From NCBI GenBank assembly GCA_009772985.1, contig WOUS01000003.1, positions 229,097-293,096 of the forward strand: DNA of 64,000 nucleotides. The letters run 5' to 3'. The notes under the pieces were generated by a model. That model did not search any database. It was not told the DNA's origin and worked only from the letters and a program-made list of their open reading frames with translations. Below are positions 7,553 to 16,449 of the stretch, one piece after another. Numbering within the stretch: the first letter of the stretch is position 1; each line of letters opens with the position of its first letter. The translations under genes and the position numbers were made by a program. This stretch comes from Anaerolineaceae bacterium (GTDB taxonomy: Bacteria; Chloroflexota; Anaerolineae; Anaerolineales; Villigracilaceae).

Positions 7553-9202
7553 CTAAAACCCCTTCGCAACATACTCCCCCCAGACGCCGCGCAGGACGCC
7601 GCAGATCTCGCCGAGCGTGACGTCGTTCTCGACCATCTCGACGAACAGCGGGACCAGGTTGTCGGTCCCGCGCGCCGCGGACTCGAGGCGCGCCAGCAGT
7701 TCCGCCGCCCGTCCCCGGTCACGCCTTTCCCGCAGCGCCTGCAACTTCGCCTTTTGCGCCGCTTCGATGGCCGGGTCCACTTTCAAGTGTTCTAGCGGGA
7801 TGTCTTCCTGCGTGCGGAATTTGTTGACGCCCACCACCACCTGTTCGCCGGTCTCGACGGCGCGCGCCGTCTCGTAGGCCGACTGCTGAATCTGCTCCTG
7901 GATATAGCCCTGCTCGATGGCGGCCAGCGCCCCGCCCAGGCTGTCCACCGCCTGGATGATCCCAACCACGCGGCGCTCGATCTCGTCGGTCAGGCCTTCG
8001 ACGAAATAGGAACCGGCCAGCGGGTCAATCGTGTCGGCCGCGCCGGACTCGTGCGCGATGATCTGCTGGGTGCGCAGCGCCACACGGACCGACTTCTCGG
8101 TCGGCAGGCAGAGGGCTTCGTCCATGCCGTTGGTGTGCAGGGACTGTGTCCCGCCGAGGACGGCAGCCAGCGCCTGGAGTGTGACGCGCGCCGCGTTGTT
8201 CTCCGGCTGCTGGGCGGTGAGCGTGGAGCCGGCCGTCTGGGCGTGGAAACGCAGTTTGAGCGAGGCCGGTTTCTGTGCGCCGAAACGTTCGTTCATGATG
8301 CGCGCCCACAGGCGGCGGGCGGCGCGGAATTTGGCAACCTCCTCCAGCAGGTTGTTGTGCGCGGCGAAAAAGAAAGAGAGTTGCGGGGCAAAATCGTCCA
8401 CGTGCAGGCCGGCGGCCAGCGCCGCCTCCACGTAGGCAATGGCGTTGACCAGCGTGAAAGCCAGTTCCTGCACGGCATCCGCTCCCGCCTCGCGGATGTG
8501 ATACCCGGAGATGCTGATGGTGTTCCAGTTCGGGATTTCGCGGGCGCAATATTGGAAAACGTCGGTCACCAGCCGCATGGACGGCGCGGCCGGGAAGATG
8601 TAGGTGCCGCGCGCCACGTATTCCTTCAGCACGTCGTTCTGGACGGTGCCGCGCAGGTTGGCAATTTCCACACCCTGGCGTTTCGCCGCCGCCACGTACA
8701 TCGCCAGCAGGACCGCCGCCGGCGCGTTGATGGTCATGCTGGTCGAAACCTGGTCGAGCGGGAGGCCGTCGAACAGGCGCAGCATATCGTCGAGCGACGA
8801 AACGGACGCGCCCACCCGCCCCACCTCGCCCGCCGCCAGCGGATGGTCAGCGTCGTAGCCGATCTGCGTCGGCAGGTCGAACGCGACCGACAGCCCGGTC
8901 TGGCCGTTTTCGAGCAGGTAGCGGAAGCGGCGGTTGGTCTCCTCGGCGGTGGCGTAGCCGGCGTACTGGCGCATGGTCCACAGGCGGCCGCGGTACATCG
9001 TCGGGCGGATGCCGCGCGTGTAGGGATACTCGCCGGGCAGGCCGAGTTTTTCCGCGTAGGCAGGATCCGGGTCCGCGGGCAGCGCAACGTCCGGGACCTC
9101 GATCCCGGAGGAGGTGCGGAAGGAGTCCTTCCGTTCCGGGTATTTCCGGGGCTGCGCGCCCAGCGCGCCGTCAATCCAATTTTTCTGATCAGTCAGTGTC
9201 AT
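7553..9202 (-). CDS. Methylmalonyl-CoA mutase, large (alpha-type) subunit catalytic domain
   Basis: A 549-residue TIM-barrel acyl-CoA mutase subunit without its own B12-binding domain, the form that pairs with a separate small B12 subunit. Signature stretches: '[20 protein letters not shown]' near 80-100, '[15 protein letters not shown]' near 125, 'MTINAPA', '[11 protein letters not shown]', '[12 protein letters not shown]', '[20 protein letters not shown]'. It interconverts methylmalonyl-CoA and succinyl-CoA (propionate and branched-chain metabolism); homologues acting on isobutyryl-CoA or ethylmalonyl-CoA are not excluded. The B12 subunit is not in this window. A truncated paralogue lies at 5747-6035. 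The long open frame antisense to it is a GC-driven shadow. Confidence 0.92.
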   Translation of the reverse strand: MTLTDQKNWIDGALGAQPRKYPERKDSFRTSSGIEVPDVALPADPDPAYAEKLGLPGEYPYTRGIRPTMYRGRLWTMRQYAGYATAEETNRRFRYLLENGQTGLSVAFDLPTQIGYDADHPLAAGEVGRVGASVSSLDDMLRLFDGLPLDQVSTSMTINAPAAVLLAMYVAAAKRQGVEIANLRGTVQNDVLKEYVARGTYIFPAAPSMRLVTDVFQYCAREIPNWNTISISGYHIREAGADAVQELAFTLVNAIAYVEAALAAGLHVDDFAPQLSFFFAAHNNLLEEVAKFRAARRLWARIMNERFGAQKPASLKLRFHAQTAGSTLTAQQPENNAARVTLQALAAVLGGTQSLHTNGMDEALCLPTEKSVRVALRTQQIIAHESGAADTIDPLAGSYFVEGLTDEIERRVVGIIQAVDSLGGALAAIEQGYIQEQIQQSAYETARAVETGEQVVVGVNKFRTQEDIPLEHLKVDPAIEAAQKAKLQALRERRDRGRAAELLARLESAARGTDNLVPLFVEMVENDVTLGEICGVLRGVWGEYVAKGF

Positions 9203-9246
9203 AAAACCTCGATGCCTTTATGCAAAGCCGCCCCGACTTGCTCCGA

Positions 9247-9269
9247 CGGCTGGATTGCAAATCCAGCCG
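9247..9269. repeat. Dispersed hairpin (GGATT-NNN-AATCC type)
   Basis: 10-bp perfect stem CGGCTGGATT / AATCCAGCCG with a 3-nt loop, between the divergent mutase and antiporter genes. A second hairpin of the same design lies at 27961-27981. Confidence 0.7.
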
Positions 9270-9334
9270 AAGCAATGTGGGCAATTGCAAAGCGCACCAA
9301 CTTTAAGCGCGGGCGGCTATCAGAGGCTATCAGG

Positions 9335-10591
9335 ATGCTGACAAAAAAAACTATGATAAACTTCGTCATCGTGTCCCCCTTCCTGCAACTCGCCTTCCTG
9401 CTCGTCATCATCCTGCTGGCCGCCAAATTGGCCGGTTATGTCAGCATCCGCCTCGGCCAGCCATCGGTTCTTGGTGAACTGCTGGTTGGTATTCTGCTTG
9501 GCCCGTCGTTAATCAACCTGCTGCACTTGCCCATTCTGAGCAATGAAGCGTCAGGTGAGTTTATCCATCAACTCGGTGAAATTGGCGTCTTGTTGCTGAT
9601 GTTCATTGCCGGCCTGGAACTGCATTTCTCTGAAATGCGTCATAGCCTGCGGGTCTCGGCGCTGGCGGGGATCCTTGGGGTAATCTTTCCATTTGCGCTC
9701 GGCTGGGGAACGGGGCTGCTCTTCGGGCTTGACCAGACCGCGGCGATTTTCCTTGGCCTGACACTGGGCGCAACCAGCGTCAGTATTTCCGCCCAGACTT
9801 TAATAGAATTGAATGTTTTGCGTTCGCGCGTGGGACTCAGTCTGCTCGGCGCGGCGGTGTTCGACGACATTCTGGTTATTTTGCTGCTCTCGATTTTCTT
9901 CGCCTTGTCCAGCGGCGCCGGGAGCGTGGCAGACATCGCGATTGTCTTCGGCAGAATGGCGCTGTTCTTTGCGCTGGCCGCCGCCTTTGGCCTGTGGGCC
10001 TTGCCGCGCCTGGTCAGGTGGGTGCGCGAACTGCCTGTCAGCCAGAACGTGCTGACGCTGGCAATCGTCACCTTGCTCGGCTATGCCCTCGCCGCCGAAT
10101 TGATTGGCGGCATGGCCGCCATCACCGGGGCGTTCCTGGCCGGTCTGATGTTCGCCCGCTCACCGGAGCGCGAGGCGCTGGAGCCGCGCATATCCGCGCT
10201 GGCCTACGGCTTCTTTGTCCCCATTTTTTTCGTCAGCATCGGGCTTTCAGTGGATATTGCCAGCATCAAAGCCGGTTTGGGACTGGCGGCAGTGGTCATC
10301 ATTGTCGCCATTCTCGGCAAACTACTCGGCTCGGGACTGGGCGCAAAATGGGCGGGGTTCTCGTGGCGGGAGGCCTGGCAGTTGGGCGCCGGGATGGTCT
10401 CGCGCGGCGAGGTCGGGCTGATTGTCGCCAGCGTCGGCATGCAAGCCGGGCTGGTCAACGAGGCCGAATTCGCTGCCATCGTCGGAATGGTCATTGTCAG
10501 CACGCTGGTGACGCCGCCGGTATTGAGAGCTCTGTTCAAAGAGCCAAAGGTTCTAGAAATGAAGGATGAACCAAAGGAGAATATTGTATGA
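9335..10591 (+). CDS. CPA2-type cation:proton antiporter (Kef/NapA-like)
   Basis: About 418 residues with 12-13 hydrophobic segments. It lacks the C-terminal TrkA-N domain of KefB/KefC. Family marks: 'LGELLVGILLGPSLINLL', 'EIGVLLLMFIAGLEL', 'AAVFDDILVILLLS' (the D-D of the ion site), 'GAFLAGLMFARSPE', 'FFVPIFFVSIGLSVD'. It should exchange K+ or Na+ for protons across the inner membrane. ATG 9335 is preceded by AGAGG with 8-nt spacing; a second ATG at 9353 is possible. The open frame extends far upstream antisense to the mutase but that part is not protein. The stop overlaps the PII-like gene by 4 bases, so the two are co-translated. Confidence 0.88.
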   Translation: MLTKKTMINFVIVSPFLQLAFLLVIILLAAKLAGYVSIRLGQPSVLGELLVGILLGPSLINLLHLPILSNEASGEFIHQLGEIGVLLLMFIAGLELHFSEMRHSLRVSALAGILGVIFPFALGWGTGLLFGLDQTAAIFLGLTLGATSVSISAQTLIELNVLRSRVGLSLLGAAVFDDILVILLLSIFFALSSGAGSVADIAIVFGRMALFFALAAAFGLWALPRLVRWVRELPVSQNVLTLAIVTLLGYALAAELIGGMAAITGAFLAGLMFARSPEREALEPRISALAYGFFVPIFFVSIGLSVDIASIKAGLGLAAVVIIVAILGKLLGSGLGAKWAGFSWREAWQLGAGMVSRGEVGLIVASVGMQAGLVNEAEFAAIVGMVIVSTLVTPPVLRALFKEPKVLEMKDEPKENIV

Positions 10592-10950
10592 GTCTGATAT
10601 TGTTCGTTCTCCATGACCCCGAATTGCTGGATGACTTACTCGCCGCCTGGCAGGATGCCGGTGTGAGCGGCGCGACGGTGCTTTTCAGCATCGGCATGGG
10701 GCGTATTCGTCCGCGCGAAGGCCTGCGCGATGACATCCCCTTGATGCCGTCCGTGGAAGACTTCTATCCCGACCCCGAACATCTGAGCCGCACGATCTTC
10801 ACGCTGGTGGATGACGAAACAATCGTGGATAAAGTTATCACAGCCACCGAGCGCGTGGTCGGCGACCTGAACCAGCCCGACCGCGGCCTGCTGATGGTCT
10901 TGCCGGTCTCGCGCTTCTACGGGCTGCGCAAGTACAGTCAGCCAAATTGA
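10588..10950 (+). CDS. PII-like (GlnB-fold) regulatory protein
   Basis: A 120-residue protein. The strand-helix-strand start 'LILFVLHDPELLDDLLAAWQDAGVSGATVLFSIG' and the later 'FTLVDDETIVDKVITATERVVGDL' and 'GLLMVLPVSRFYGL' follow the PII fold (beta-alpha-beta-beta-alpha-beta). The T-loop tyrosine context of canonical GlnB is absent. PII-like proteins encoded beside transporters often gate them in response to nucleotides or bicarbonate; by its ATGA overlap with the antiporter it probably regulates it at the membrane. Fold assignment is by pattern; the ligand is unknown. Confidence 0.65.
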   Translation: MSLILFVLHDPELLDDLLAAWQDAGVSGATVLFSIGMGRIRPREGLRDDIPLMPSVEDFYPDPEHLSRTIFTLVDDETIVDKVITATERVVGDLNQPDRGLLMVLPVSRFYGLRKYSQPN

Positions 10951-11048
10951 TTGTTCAGCAGTTGAATTGCCAGGAATCCTTTAAAAAGCGCGCTGCCGCA
11001 TGGCGGATGGTGGCCGAGGATAAGATGGAAACAACATTACGTTTCATA

Positions 11049-11062
11049 CAAGTCATGACTTG
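11049..11062. other. 14-bp perfect palindrome
   Basis: CAAGTCATGACTTG in the 180-base gap between the convergent PII-like and AsnB-like genes. It could be a regulator site or part of a weak terminator; no T-run follows. Confidence 0.4.
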
Positions 11063-11129
11063 CATAGTACCTCCGTTAGGGAAATCATTGTTTTATAGTA
11101 ACGAGAGTTTATCATTATGAATGTGTTTG

Positions 11130-12473
11130 TCAACCCACAGGCGCACCCTTCGTCCGCCCAACCCACGAAAGATCGTCGAACTCACCGAAGTGTTCTTTGA
11201 AGATGCGGTAGTACATCAATTCTTCTTTCGAATTCAAACGGCTGCCATCCGGCAACCCGCGTTCGCGGGCAAAATCCGCACCGGTGATTTTCTCATCTGC
11301 ATGGCGGGCCAGCATATCTTCCACACCCGCGCCCTGCCAGAACTTGGCCTTTGTGCGGTTGAGGATCGCATCCGGCAATGCGTCCGCCATCGCCTGGCGC
11401 AAAATCCATTTTTCGATGCCCTGGCGCAGTTTGTATTGTGCTGGGATGCGTAAAGCATACTCCACCACTCCCGAATCCAAAAAGCCGACATGGGCGACCG
11501 TTCCAAAAGCATACGCACAGCGATCCACACGCTGCAAGGCGGTATTATGCAGGCGGTTGGTGATATCAACAAGTTCCGCCGGAAGTTGGTCGGGGTCGAG
11601 CGCTTTCAGATATTCGTAACCAGCGAACAATTCATCCCCGCCCTCGCCGGAAAATACCGCCGGGACGAAATCCGAGGCGCACTTGGCCACCAGGAAATTC
11701 ATCACACTCGACCTCACCAGCAGAGCATCGAAGGATTCGAGGTGGTAGATAACATCTGGCAAAACCCGTAAAATATCTTCCGGCCCAACGATAACTTCGT
11801 GATGAGCGGACTTTATGAAGTCCACCATTGCGCGGGCAAATTCCAGGTCCGGAGCGCCCGGCGATCCGACCGCAAAAGTATGGAAATTGCTCACATGCTT
11901 GCGCGCCAATGCTGCCAGCGTGCTCGAATCCAGTCCGCCGGAAAGCCACGCGCCCACCCGGCCATCGCCAATCCGTTTTTCGATGGCGGTTTCCAATCTT
12001 CGACGAAGTTCGGCAGCAATGGTCTCTGGAGACTCGTCAAGTGGATCTTGTATGGCAATGCGCGCATACGTTTCCATTTTGAGGCCATCGTAACAATTCC
12101 CGGGAGGCATTTCATGGACATCACAAGTTGCCTCCAAAAGCCCCTTCACTTCCGAGGCGAAGCACAACTCGCCGTCATTGGTCCGGCCATAATAAAGAGG
12201 GGTGACACCAAGCAGGTCTCTCTTTAGTTCAAATCCCGCAGCGGCGGCTTGAGCCTGCGCAAAATGCCCCTCACTGGCGCTGTCGCAGGCAAGGCCGCTT
12301 TTTTTCAAAGTCTCATGGGCTTGCTTTTGGATTCCGAGTCCGATGGCACCAAAGGTAAGGTTTCTTTCCTCAATCACATCCCTCCAGGCCCAGCCGCGAT
12401 GAGACATCTTATCCAACATGCGATCGACTAATTCGGATTTAGCGTGAGATGCAATTCCTGCAATGGCAGTCAT
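11130..12473 (-). CDS. Asparagine-synthetase-like ATP-dependent amide ligase with degenerate glutaminase domain
   Basis: A 447-residue AsnB-like protein. Its synthetase half has the PP-loop 'AWLSGGLDSSTLAALA' (about 170-185) and 'FSGEGGDELFAGY' near 275, so it should adenylate a carboxylate and form an amide. The N-terminal domain is only about 130 residues and begins MTAIAGI rather than MCGI: the nucleophile Cys2 is Thr and the usual Gln-binding NGEIYN region is missing, while the 'RDLLGVTPLYYG' and 'FASEVKGLL' elements remain. It therefore probably uses ammonia or an amine, like beta-lactam-synthetase-type relatives (inference). Last gene of the operon with ATP-grasp, opine dehydrogenase and B12 mutase-like genes; 6 bases separate it from the ATP-grasp gene. 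Confidence 0.8.
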   Translation of the reverse strand: MTAIAGIASHAKSELVDRMLDKMSHRGWAWRDVIEERNLTFGAIGLGIQKQAHETLKKSGLACDSASEGHFAQAQAAAAGFELKRDLLGVTPLYYGRTNDGELCFASEVKGLLEATCDVHEMPPGNCYDGLKMETYARIAIQDPLDESPETIAAELRRRLETAIEKRIGDGRVGAWLSGGLDSSTLAALARKHVSNFHTFAVGSPGAPDLEFARAMVDFIKSAHHEVIVGPEDILRVLPDVIYHLESFDALLVRSSVMNFLVAKCASDFVPAVFSGEGGDELFAGYEYLKALDPDQLPAELVDITNRLHNTALQRVDRCAYAFGTVAHVGFLDSGVVEYALRIPAQYKLRQGIEKWILRQAMADALPDAILNRTKAKFWQGAGVEDMLARHADEKITGADFARERGLPDGSRLNSKEELMYYRIFKEHFGEFDDLSWVGRTKGAPVG

Positions 12474-12479
12474 AGAAAT

Positions 12480-13499
12480 TCATCCTTTCAAGTCTGGTTT
12501 TGGCAATCGTTGGGCTGCCAGGTTCACCAGCAGGCTGCCCAACTGCCCATACGATAGGCCTGCCAACTCAGCGCCAAGTGCCAGGCTGGTGTCCGGACTG
12601 AGATCCGGGTTGGGATTAACATCCAGCACGTAAAAAACGCCATCTCTCAAGCGAATATCCATGCGGGCATAATCACGGCAAGCAGTTGCGCGGTAAGCCG
12701 ATATTGCAACGGTTTCCAGTTGATGTTGTTCCTCCATGCTCAACGGGGCGGGCAATTTCAGACCGATCATCTGATAATCGGACGAGCATGGGTCAAATTT
12801 CGAATCATAAGTACATAACCGTCCGCTTGGCTCAGGAAAAGCGGAAAAATCCATTTCAGCCACCGGCAGGACATGCAATCGCCCATTGCCTATTACGCTG
12901 ACGTGGAATTCGCGCCCGTCAATGAAATCTTCCACCAGCGCGGGCTGGTGGAATGTATCGAGAACATATTCCACGCGTTTCCGCAACTGGCCGGAATTAT
13001 AGACAACCGCATCGTGTGTGATGCCAAAACTACAGTGTTCAAAAATCGGCTTGACAATTGCCGGGAATTCATTCCAACCATCTGTGTAAATACTCTCGTG
13101 GATTTCCCAATGGGGTGTGGCGAGTTGCATCTCTACAAGGCGTTGCTTGACCTGATGTTTATCCTGACTGAGCGCCAGGGTTTTTGCATCAGCCCCGGTG
13201 AAAACAAAGCCCAGATGCTCCAACTGGGCAGCCACTCGGTTAGCGCTGTGCGGCGCGCCCGGGATTTCCTCGCACCAGTTGAAAACGATATGCTCATCGG
13301 GGTTGTACTCATTGAGCACTTGAGCAAGAGTATCGCCTTCAACGCATACCAAGTCGGTTGGGTGTCCAATTTCCACCAACGCTTGGGATAATCGGTTCGC
13401 CAAATCCAAAGCCTCGCTGATTGCATCGGGAGGCCAACAGCGATCCAGATTATGGACAATGAGAATAGGCAGATCAATTCGCCGATGTTGGGTGTCCAT
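12480..13499 (-). CDS. ATP-grasp ligase, D-Ala-D-Ala ligase-like
   Basis: A 339-residue ATP-grasp protein. Visible marks: 'FVFTGADAKTLALSQDK' (about 97-113, Ddl-like), 'FPAIVKPIFEHCSFGI' (ATP-binding Lys, ~149-164), 'PALVEDFIDGREFHVSVIGN' (~190-209) and the metal site 'RDGVFYVLDVNPNPDL' (~290-305). Such enzymes form a carboxylate-amine bond through an acyl phosphate. With an AsnB-like ligase, an opine dehydrogenase and a B12 enzyme in the same operon it probably ligates an unusual amino acid. It is not the cell-wall Ddl in a normal context (no mur or dcw neighbours). The substrate is unknown. Confidence 0.8.
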   Translation of the reverse strand: MDTQHRRIDLPILIVHNLDRCWPPDAISEALDLANRLSQALVEIGHPTDLVCVEGDTLAQVLNEYNPDEHIVFNWCEEIPGAPHSANRVAAQLEHLGFVFTGADAKTLALSQDKHQVKQRLVEMQLATPHWEIHESIYTDGWNEFPAIVKPIFEHCSFGITHDAVVYNSGQLRKRVEYVLDTFHQPALVEDFIDGREFHVSVIGNGRLHVLPVAEMDFSAFPEPSGRLCTYDSKFDPCSSDYQMIGLKLPAPLSMEEQHQLETVAISAYRATACRDYARMDIRLRDGVFYVLDVNPNPDLSPDTSLALGAELAGLSYGQLGSLLVNLAAQRLPKPDLKG

Positions 13500-13513
13500 G
13501 TTCCTGCCAAGAT

Positions 13514-14620
13514 TTACTCAATAACACCTTCGTTCACATAATGCGTCAATTCACCGACGCTCAATTCGTTGATGCCCAGCTTCTCCAATGTCCGTCCCCG
13601 CCGCCAGTAGTCGGTGCGGTGGACGATGCACGCCAGCCGGATGATGGCATCCATGCCGCGCACCGAGACGCCGTAACGCTCGCCGAGCGAGGCCATTGGC
13701 ACCAGGCTCATCGGGATATCCTCGAAAATATAACGGTGATTTAAAGTTGGCGGGGCTTTAATGCCGTAGTAACCAGGTTGGTTGTGGATGGCCTCGTGCA
13801 GGTCTTCGCCGGTAGTGTCGTAGGCCAGTTTCAGCCATTCCAGCGCGGTACGGCCACGGATGCCCAGCGACGAGGCAATGGTTACCCGTTCGCGGTCGAG
13901 CACCTCAAGCACCCGCGCCACAGAAGGGGTCACGCCATCAATATAGAACTGGTAATCACCATGCGTGGCCTCGATCCAGCCCGCGTTCAGCAATGTCAGG
14001 GCCGGGTGAAAAATTGCGCCCATATTGTTCAAACCGGTCTGCAGTACATTTCCGCCATCAATGAACTGCGGGTATGCCGGATTGACAGCATCCAGCACCT
14101 GCTGGGTACGCGTGGCAGGCAGGGCAGCCAAGGGCACGGCTTCCTTGATGCGAAAGATGCGCGCCTGGGTCGGACCGTCAGAACGGGAGGCATAGATAAA
14201 TGTTTCCGCCTCGGCTACCGTCACATCCGCCTTGCAGCCGTTATCGCGGATGACTTTGGTGAACTCGATTGCGCCGCAGGTGCGACCGGGATGCAAAATG
14301 ACAGTTTGGCCGTCTTTCAGGAATGGGGCCGCTTTCTGAGCAACATCTGCATGAGCCGAGGATGGAACGACAACCATGATGATGGCAGCCTCTTTCAAGG
14401 CCTCGCCCATGTCGGCAGTGACTTTGGCAAGTTTGCCAAAGCCGTGCGGACCACCTTCGCTGCTTTCCAGTTCGATGCCGCCGCGTTTCTTGATGACCGT
14501 CACGTGGTCTGCCGTGCGGTTGTACAAAGTGACCTTGAACCCCATCAAAGCCAGATGCGCGGCCATGGCCTTTCCGCCGTGTCCTGCGCCAATCACTGTA
14601 TATTTCTCGGGTGTGGTCAT
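13514..14620 (-). CDS. NAD/NADP octopine/nopaline (opine) dehydrogenase family protein
   Basis: A 368-residue protein. The N-terminal Rossmann motif 'VIGAGHGGKAMAAHLALMG' (residues 9-27) is the opine-dehydrogenase form of GxGxxG. The C-terminal half ('NNMGAIFHPALTLLNAGWIE', 'DFYIDGVTPSVARVLE'-like segment near 220-240) matches the opine dehydrogenase helical domain with its conserved His. These enzymes reductively join an amino acid amine to a 2-oxoacid. The ATG overlaps the stop of the B12 mutase-like gene by 4 bases and the ATP-grasp gene follows after 14 bases, so a single transcript is likely. Confidence 0.85.
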   Translation of the reverse strand: MTTPEKYTVIGAGHGGKAMAAHLALMGFKVTLYNRTADHVTVIKKRGGIELESSEGGPHGFGKLAKVTADMGEALKEAAIIMVVVPSSAHADVAQKAAPFLKDGQTVILHPGRTCGAIEFTKVIRDNGCKADVTVAEAETFIYASRSDGPTQARIFRIKEAVPLAALPATRTQQVLDAVNPAYPQFIDGGNVLQTGLNNMGAIFHPALTLLNAGWIEATHGDYQFYIDGVTPSVARVLEVLDRERVTIASSLGIRGRTALEWLKLAYDTTGEDLHEAIHNQPGYYGIKAPPTLNHRYIFEDIPMSLVPMASLGERYGVSVRGMDAIIRLACIVHRTDYWRRGRTLEKLGINELSVGELTHYVNEGVIE

Positions 14621-16263
14621 GGTAACTCCTTTCTTATCCTAGAGATACGTTCTTTTTCTGCCAATGGATGGCTATCCACATCAACAGTCAGGCATTTTCC
14701 ACCAACAACTTGCGTGCGGATAACGCCTCGCCCAAAAGGATTATTCTTCAAATGCGGCGCATCCAAAATGCCGTTTGTGACCGCTCTTGCCAGCGTTGCC
14801 GCATCCAACAACGGGTCTTCCACGCCTGGGGCGGCAAGGTGGCGGATGGCATCCAGGGTTATCTGTGCCTCGGCGGCTAATTCCTGGCGGCGTTCCTGTA
14901 TTTTGGGATCGGCAGTCATATCGGGTTGACCGCTCAACGCATTTTCAATGGCGCGGCGCGCCAGTTTGCAGGCTTCGATCACATCTTCCGCAGTTGCAGC
15001 GTGATGCGCTTCCGTATGGCCAACAACGTGGATAATGTGCGGCTGGAGCGCCATTTGCAAGTACACACTGGCCGCGAGGTGAGCCCGCGCTGCCGCCGGA
15101 TCGAGCGGATAACTCAGGAGGCCGGTGCGCGTCTGCTTCCAGATCCTGAAATCCGGGCCTGCCAGCGGCTCGATCAGGTCAACCACTGCCAGCATTTTCG
15201 CCAGATCCATTGCATCCGAAAGCCCCGGCGGGCTGTTGAACATCAACTGGGCAATGTAATCCTGTACGCCAAAGGCGCGGGCATTATGGGCCGAGAGAAC
15301 TGCCGAGACAACAAAGATCACATCCGGCGCATCGCGCATGCCCCAATGATGCGGCTCGTTCAGTTCGACCGGGATACCGCGTTCTCCATACCAGGCCATC
15401 ACGCGCTGATGTTCACGGATGGAGCCTTCCAGATCCCACGGTCCGCGCCCGTCCATCTGATTGAACCAAAAGAGCGGAATGGCTGCCCAGGCAATGTTGA
15501 TCGCTTCCACGTACATCTCCGCTAGGCGGATGAAATCATCCGTGCCTGAGTACGTCCGCATGAGCGGGAAATTGCCGCGCCGGCTGGCGGCATAGAGCGC
15601 GCGATAATCCTCCACTGAGCGCACCGGCACGCCGCCCGCTCCTTTGCGGCGTGGGTCCTGCCGCTCGGAGTGGTAAAAGTTCTCCTGCGCATCCTGGTCA
15701 ATGCCCAGCGAGATGACATCCAGCACCTGCGCCTCGGCGATCTTTTCTATCCCGGAAATGGTTGCTTCCATGGTCGGTAGGCCAAAATGGTGGCGGAGAA
15801 TGGGAAATGGAGACTTCCAATGGATGCGCTCGACAGCCATTTGGGGAAAACCCTTCTCGCTTACACCCTCGGCAGGCTGCCCCTTGAGATAAGCGAGCAC
15901 GGTCTCGACCGACTCACTGCCGTCGAAGACGCGCTCGAAGAACCCCAGCGCCCGCGCCCGCTCCGCCACTGGCGGCGTTCCGCCGAAGGCAAAGCGCACT
16001 CCCGCGGCATGCAGGTCCGCGGCCGCCTCGGCAAACTCGCCCAGCAGGCGCTCGCCTGTCTCGGGGGTCAAGCGATACGAGACGCCGACCAGGTCCGCCT
16101 GCTCGCGGCGGGCGGCCGCCAGCACATCTTCCACCGAAACCGCCGGGCCGAGGAAAACCGTCTGCCAGCCGGCGCTCTCTGCCAGGCGCAAGAAATTCAT
16201 CACCCCGGCGACATGAACACATTCACCCAAAGCGGCAGCAATTACCACTCTTTTTGCAGTCAT
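14617..16263 (-). CDS. B12-binding glutamate-mutase-like protein (fused B12 domain and MutE-like barrel)
   Basis: A 548-residue protein; start at 16263 with AGGAAAGG upstream. Residues 1-130 are a B12-binding Rossmann domain: the base-off motif is CVHVAG (His17) where DxHxxG is usual, followed by 'VSYRL' (SxL) and 'FAFGGTPP' (GG). The remaining residues resemble the glutamate mutase epsilon or aminomutase barrel ('MRTYSGTDDFIRLAEMY', 'PLFWFNQMDGRGP', 'VIFVVSAVLSAHNARAFG'). It would rearrange the carbon skeleton of an amino acid or similar acid. It is first in the operon with opine dehydrogenase, ATP-grasp and AsnB-like genes. The exact reaction is unknown; methylaspartate mutase is the nearest named family I recognise. 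Confidence 0.65.
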   Translation of the reverse strand: MTAKRVVIAAALGECVHVAGVMNFLRLAESAGWQTVFLGPAVSVEDVLAAARREQADLVGVSYRLTPETGERLLGEFAEAAADLHAAGVRFAFGGTPPVAERARALGFFERVFDGSESVETVLAYLKGQPAEGVSEKGFPQMAVERIHWKSPFPILRHHFGLPTMEATISGIEKIAEAQVLDVISLGIDQDAQENFYHSERQDPRRKGAGGVPVRSVEDYRALYAASRRGNFPLMRTYSGTDDFIRLAEMYVEAINIAWAAIPLFWFNQMDGRGPWDLEGSIREHQRVMAWYGERGIPVELNEPHHWGMRDAPDVIFVVSAVLSAHNARAFGVQDYIAQLMFNSPPGLSDAMDLAKMLAVVDLIEPLAGPDFRIWKQTRTGLLSYPLDPAAARAHLAASVYLQMALQPHIIHVVGHTEAHHAATAEDVIEACKLARRAIENALSGQPDMTADPKIQERRQELAAEAQITLDAIRHLAAPGVEDPLLDAATLARAVTNGILDAPHLKNNPFGRGVIRTQVVGGKCLTVDVDSHPLAEKERISRIRKELP

Positions 16264-16449
16264 TTGCCTTTCCTGCCGTCTGAATAGCCCGATTTTTGAA
16301 GATTTCTTATACCATGAAAATTTTCTGGATAGATTAATTCCCGGCGGCCGGCGCACAAAACCGGACTTAAGTCAATTGTCACGTTCCGGAGAAAGTGCTA
16401 CACTTATCCTGATCGGCACGTATATCACTTAGATTTTACGGAGGCGCAC

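Noticed and set aside
8051..9334. Long plus-strand open frame upstream of and in frame with the antiporter
   Set aside because: It is exactly antisense to the methylmalonyl-CoA mutase gene, reads as Arg/Gly/His-rich low-quality protein, and a good ribosome site plus TM start lie at 9335.
13778..14929. 383-codon plus-strand frame antisense to the opine dehydrogenase
   Set aside because: No motifs; the minus-strand gene has a clear GxGxxG and operon context.
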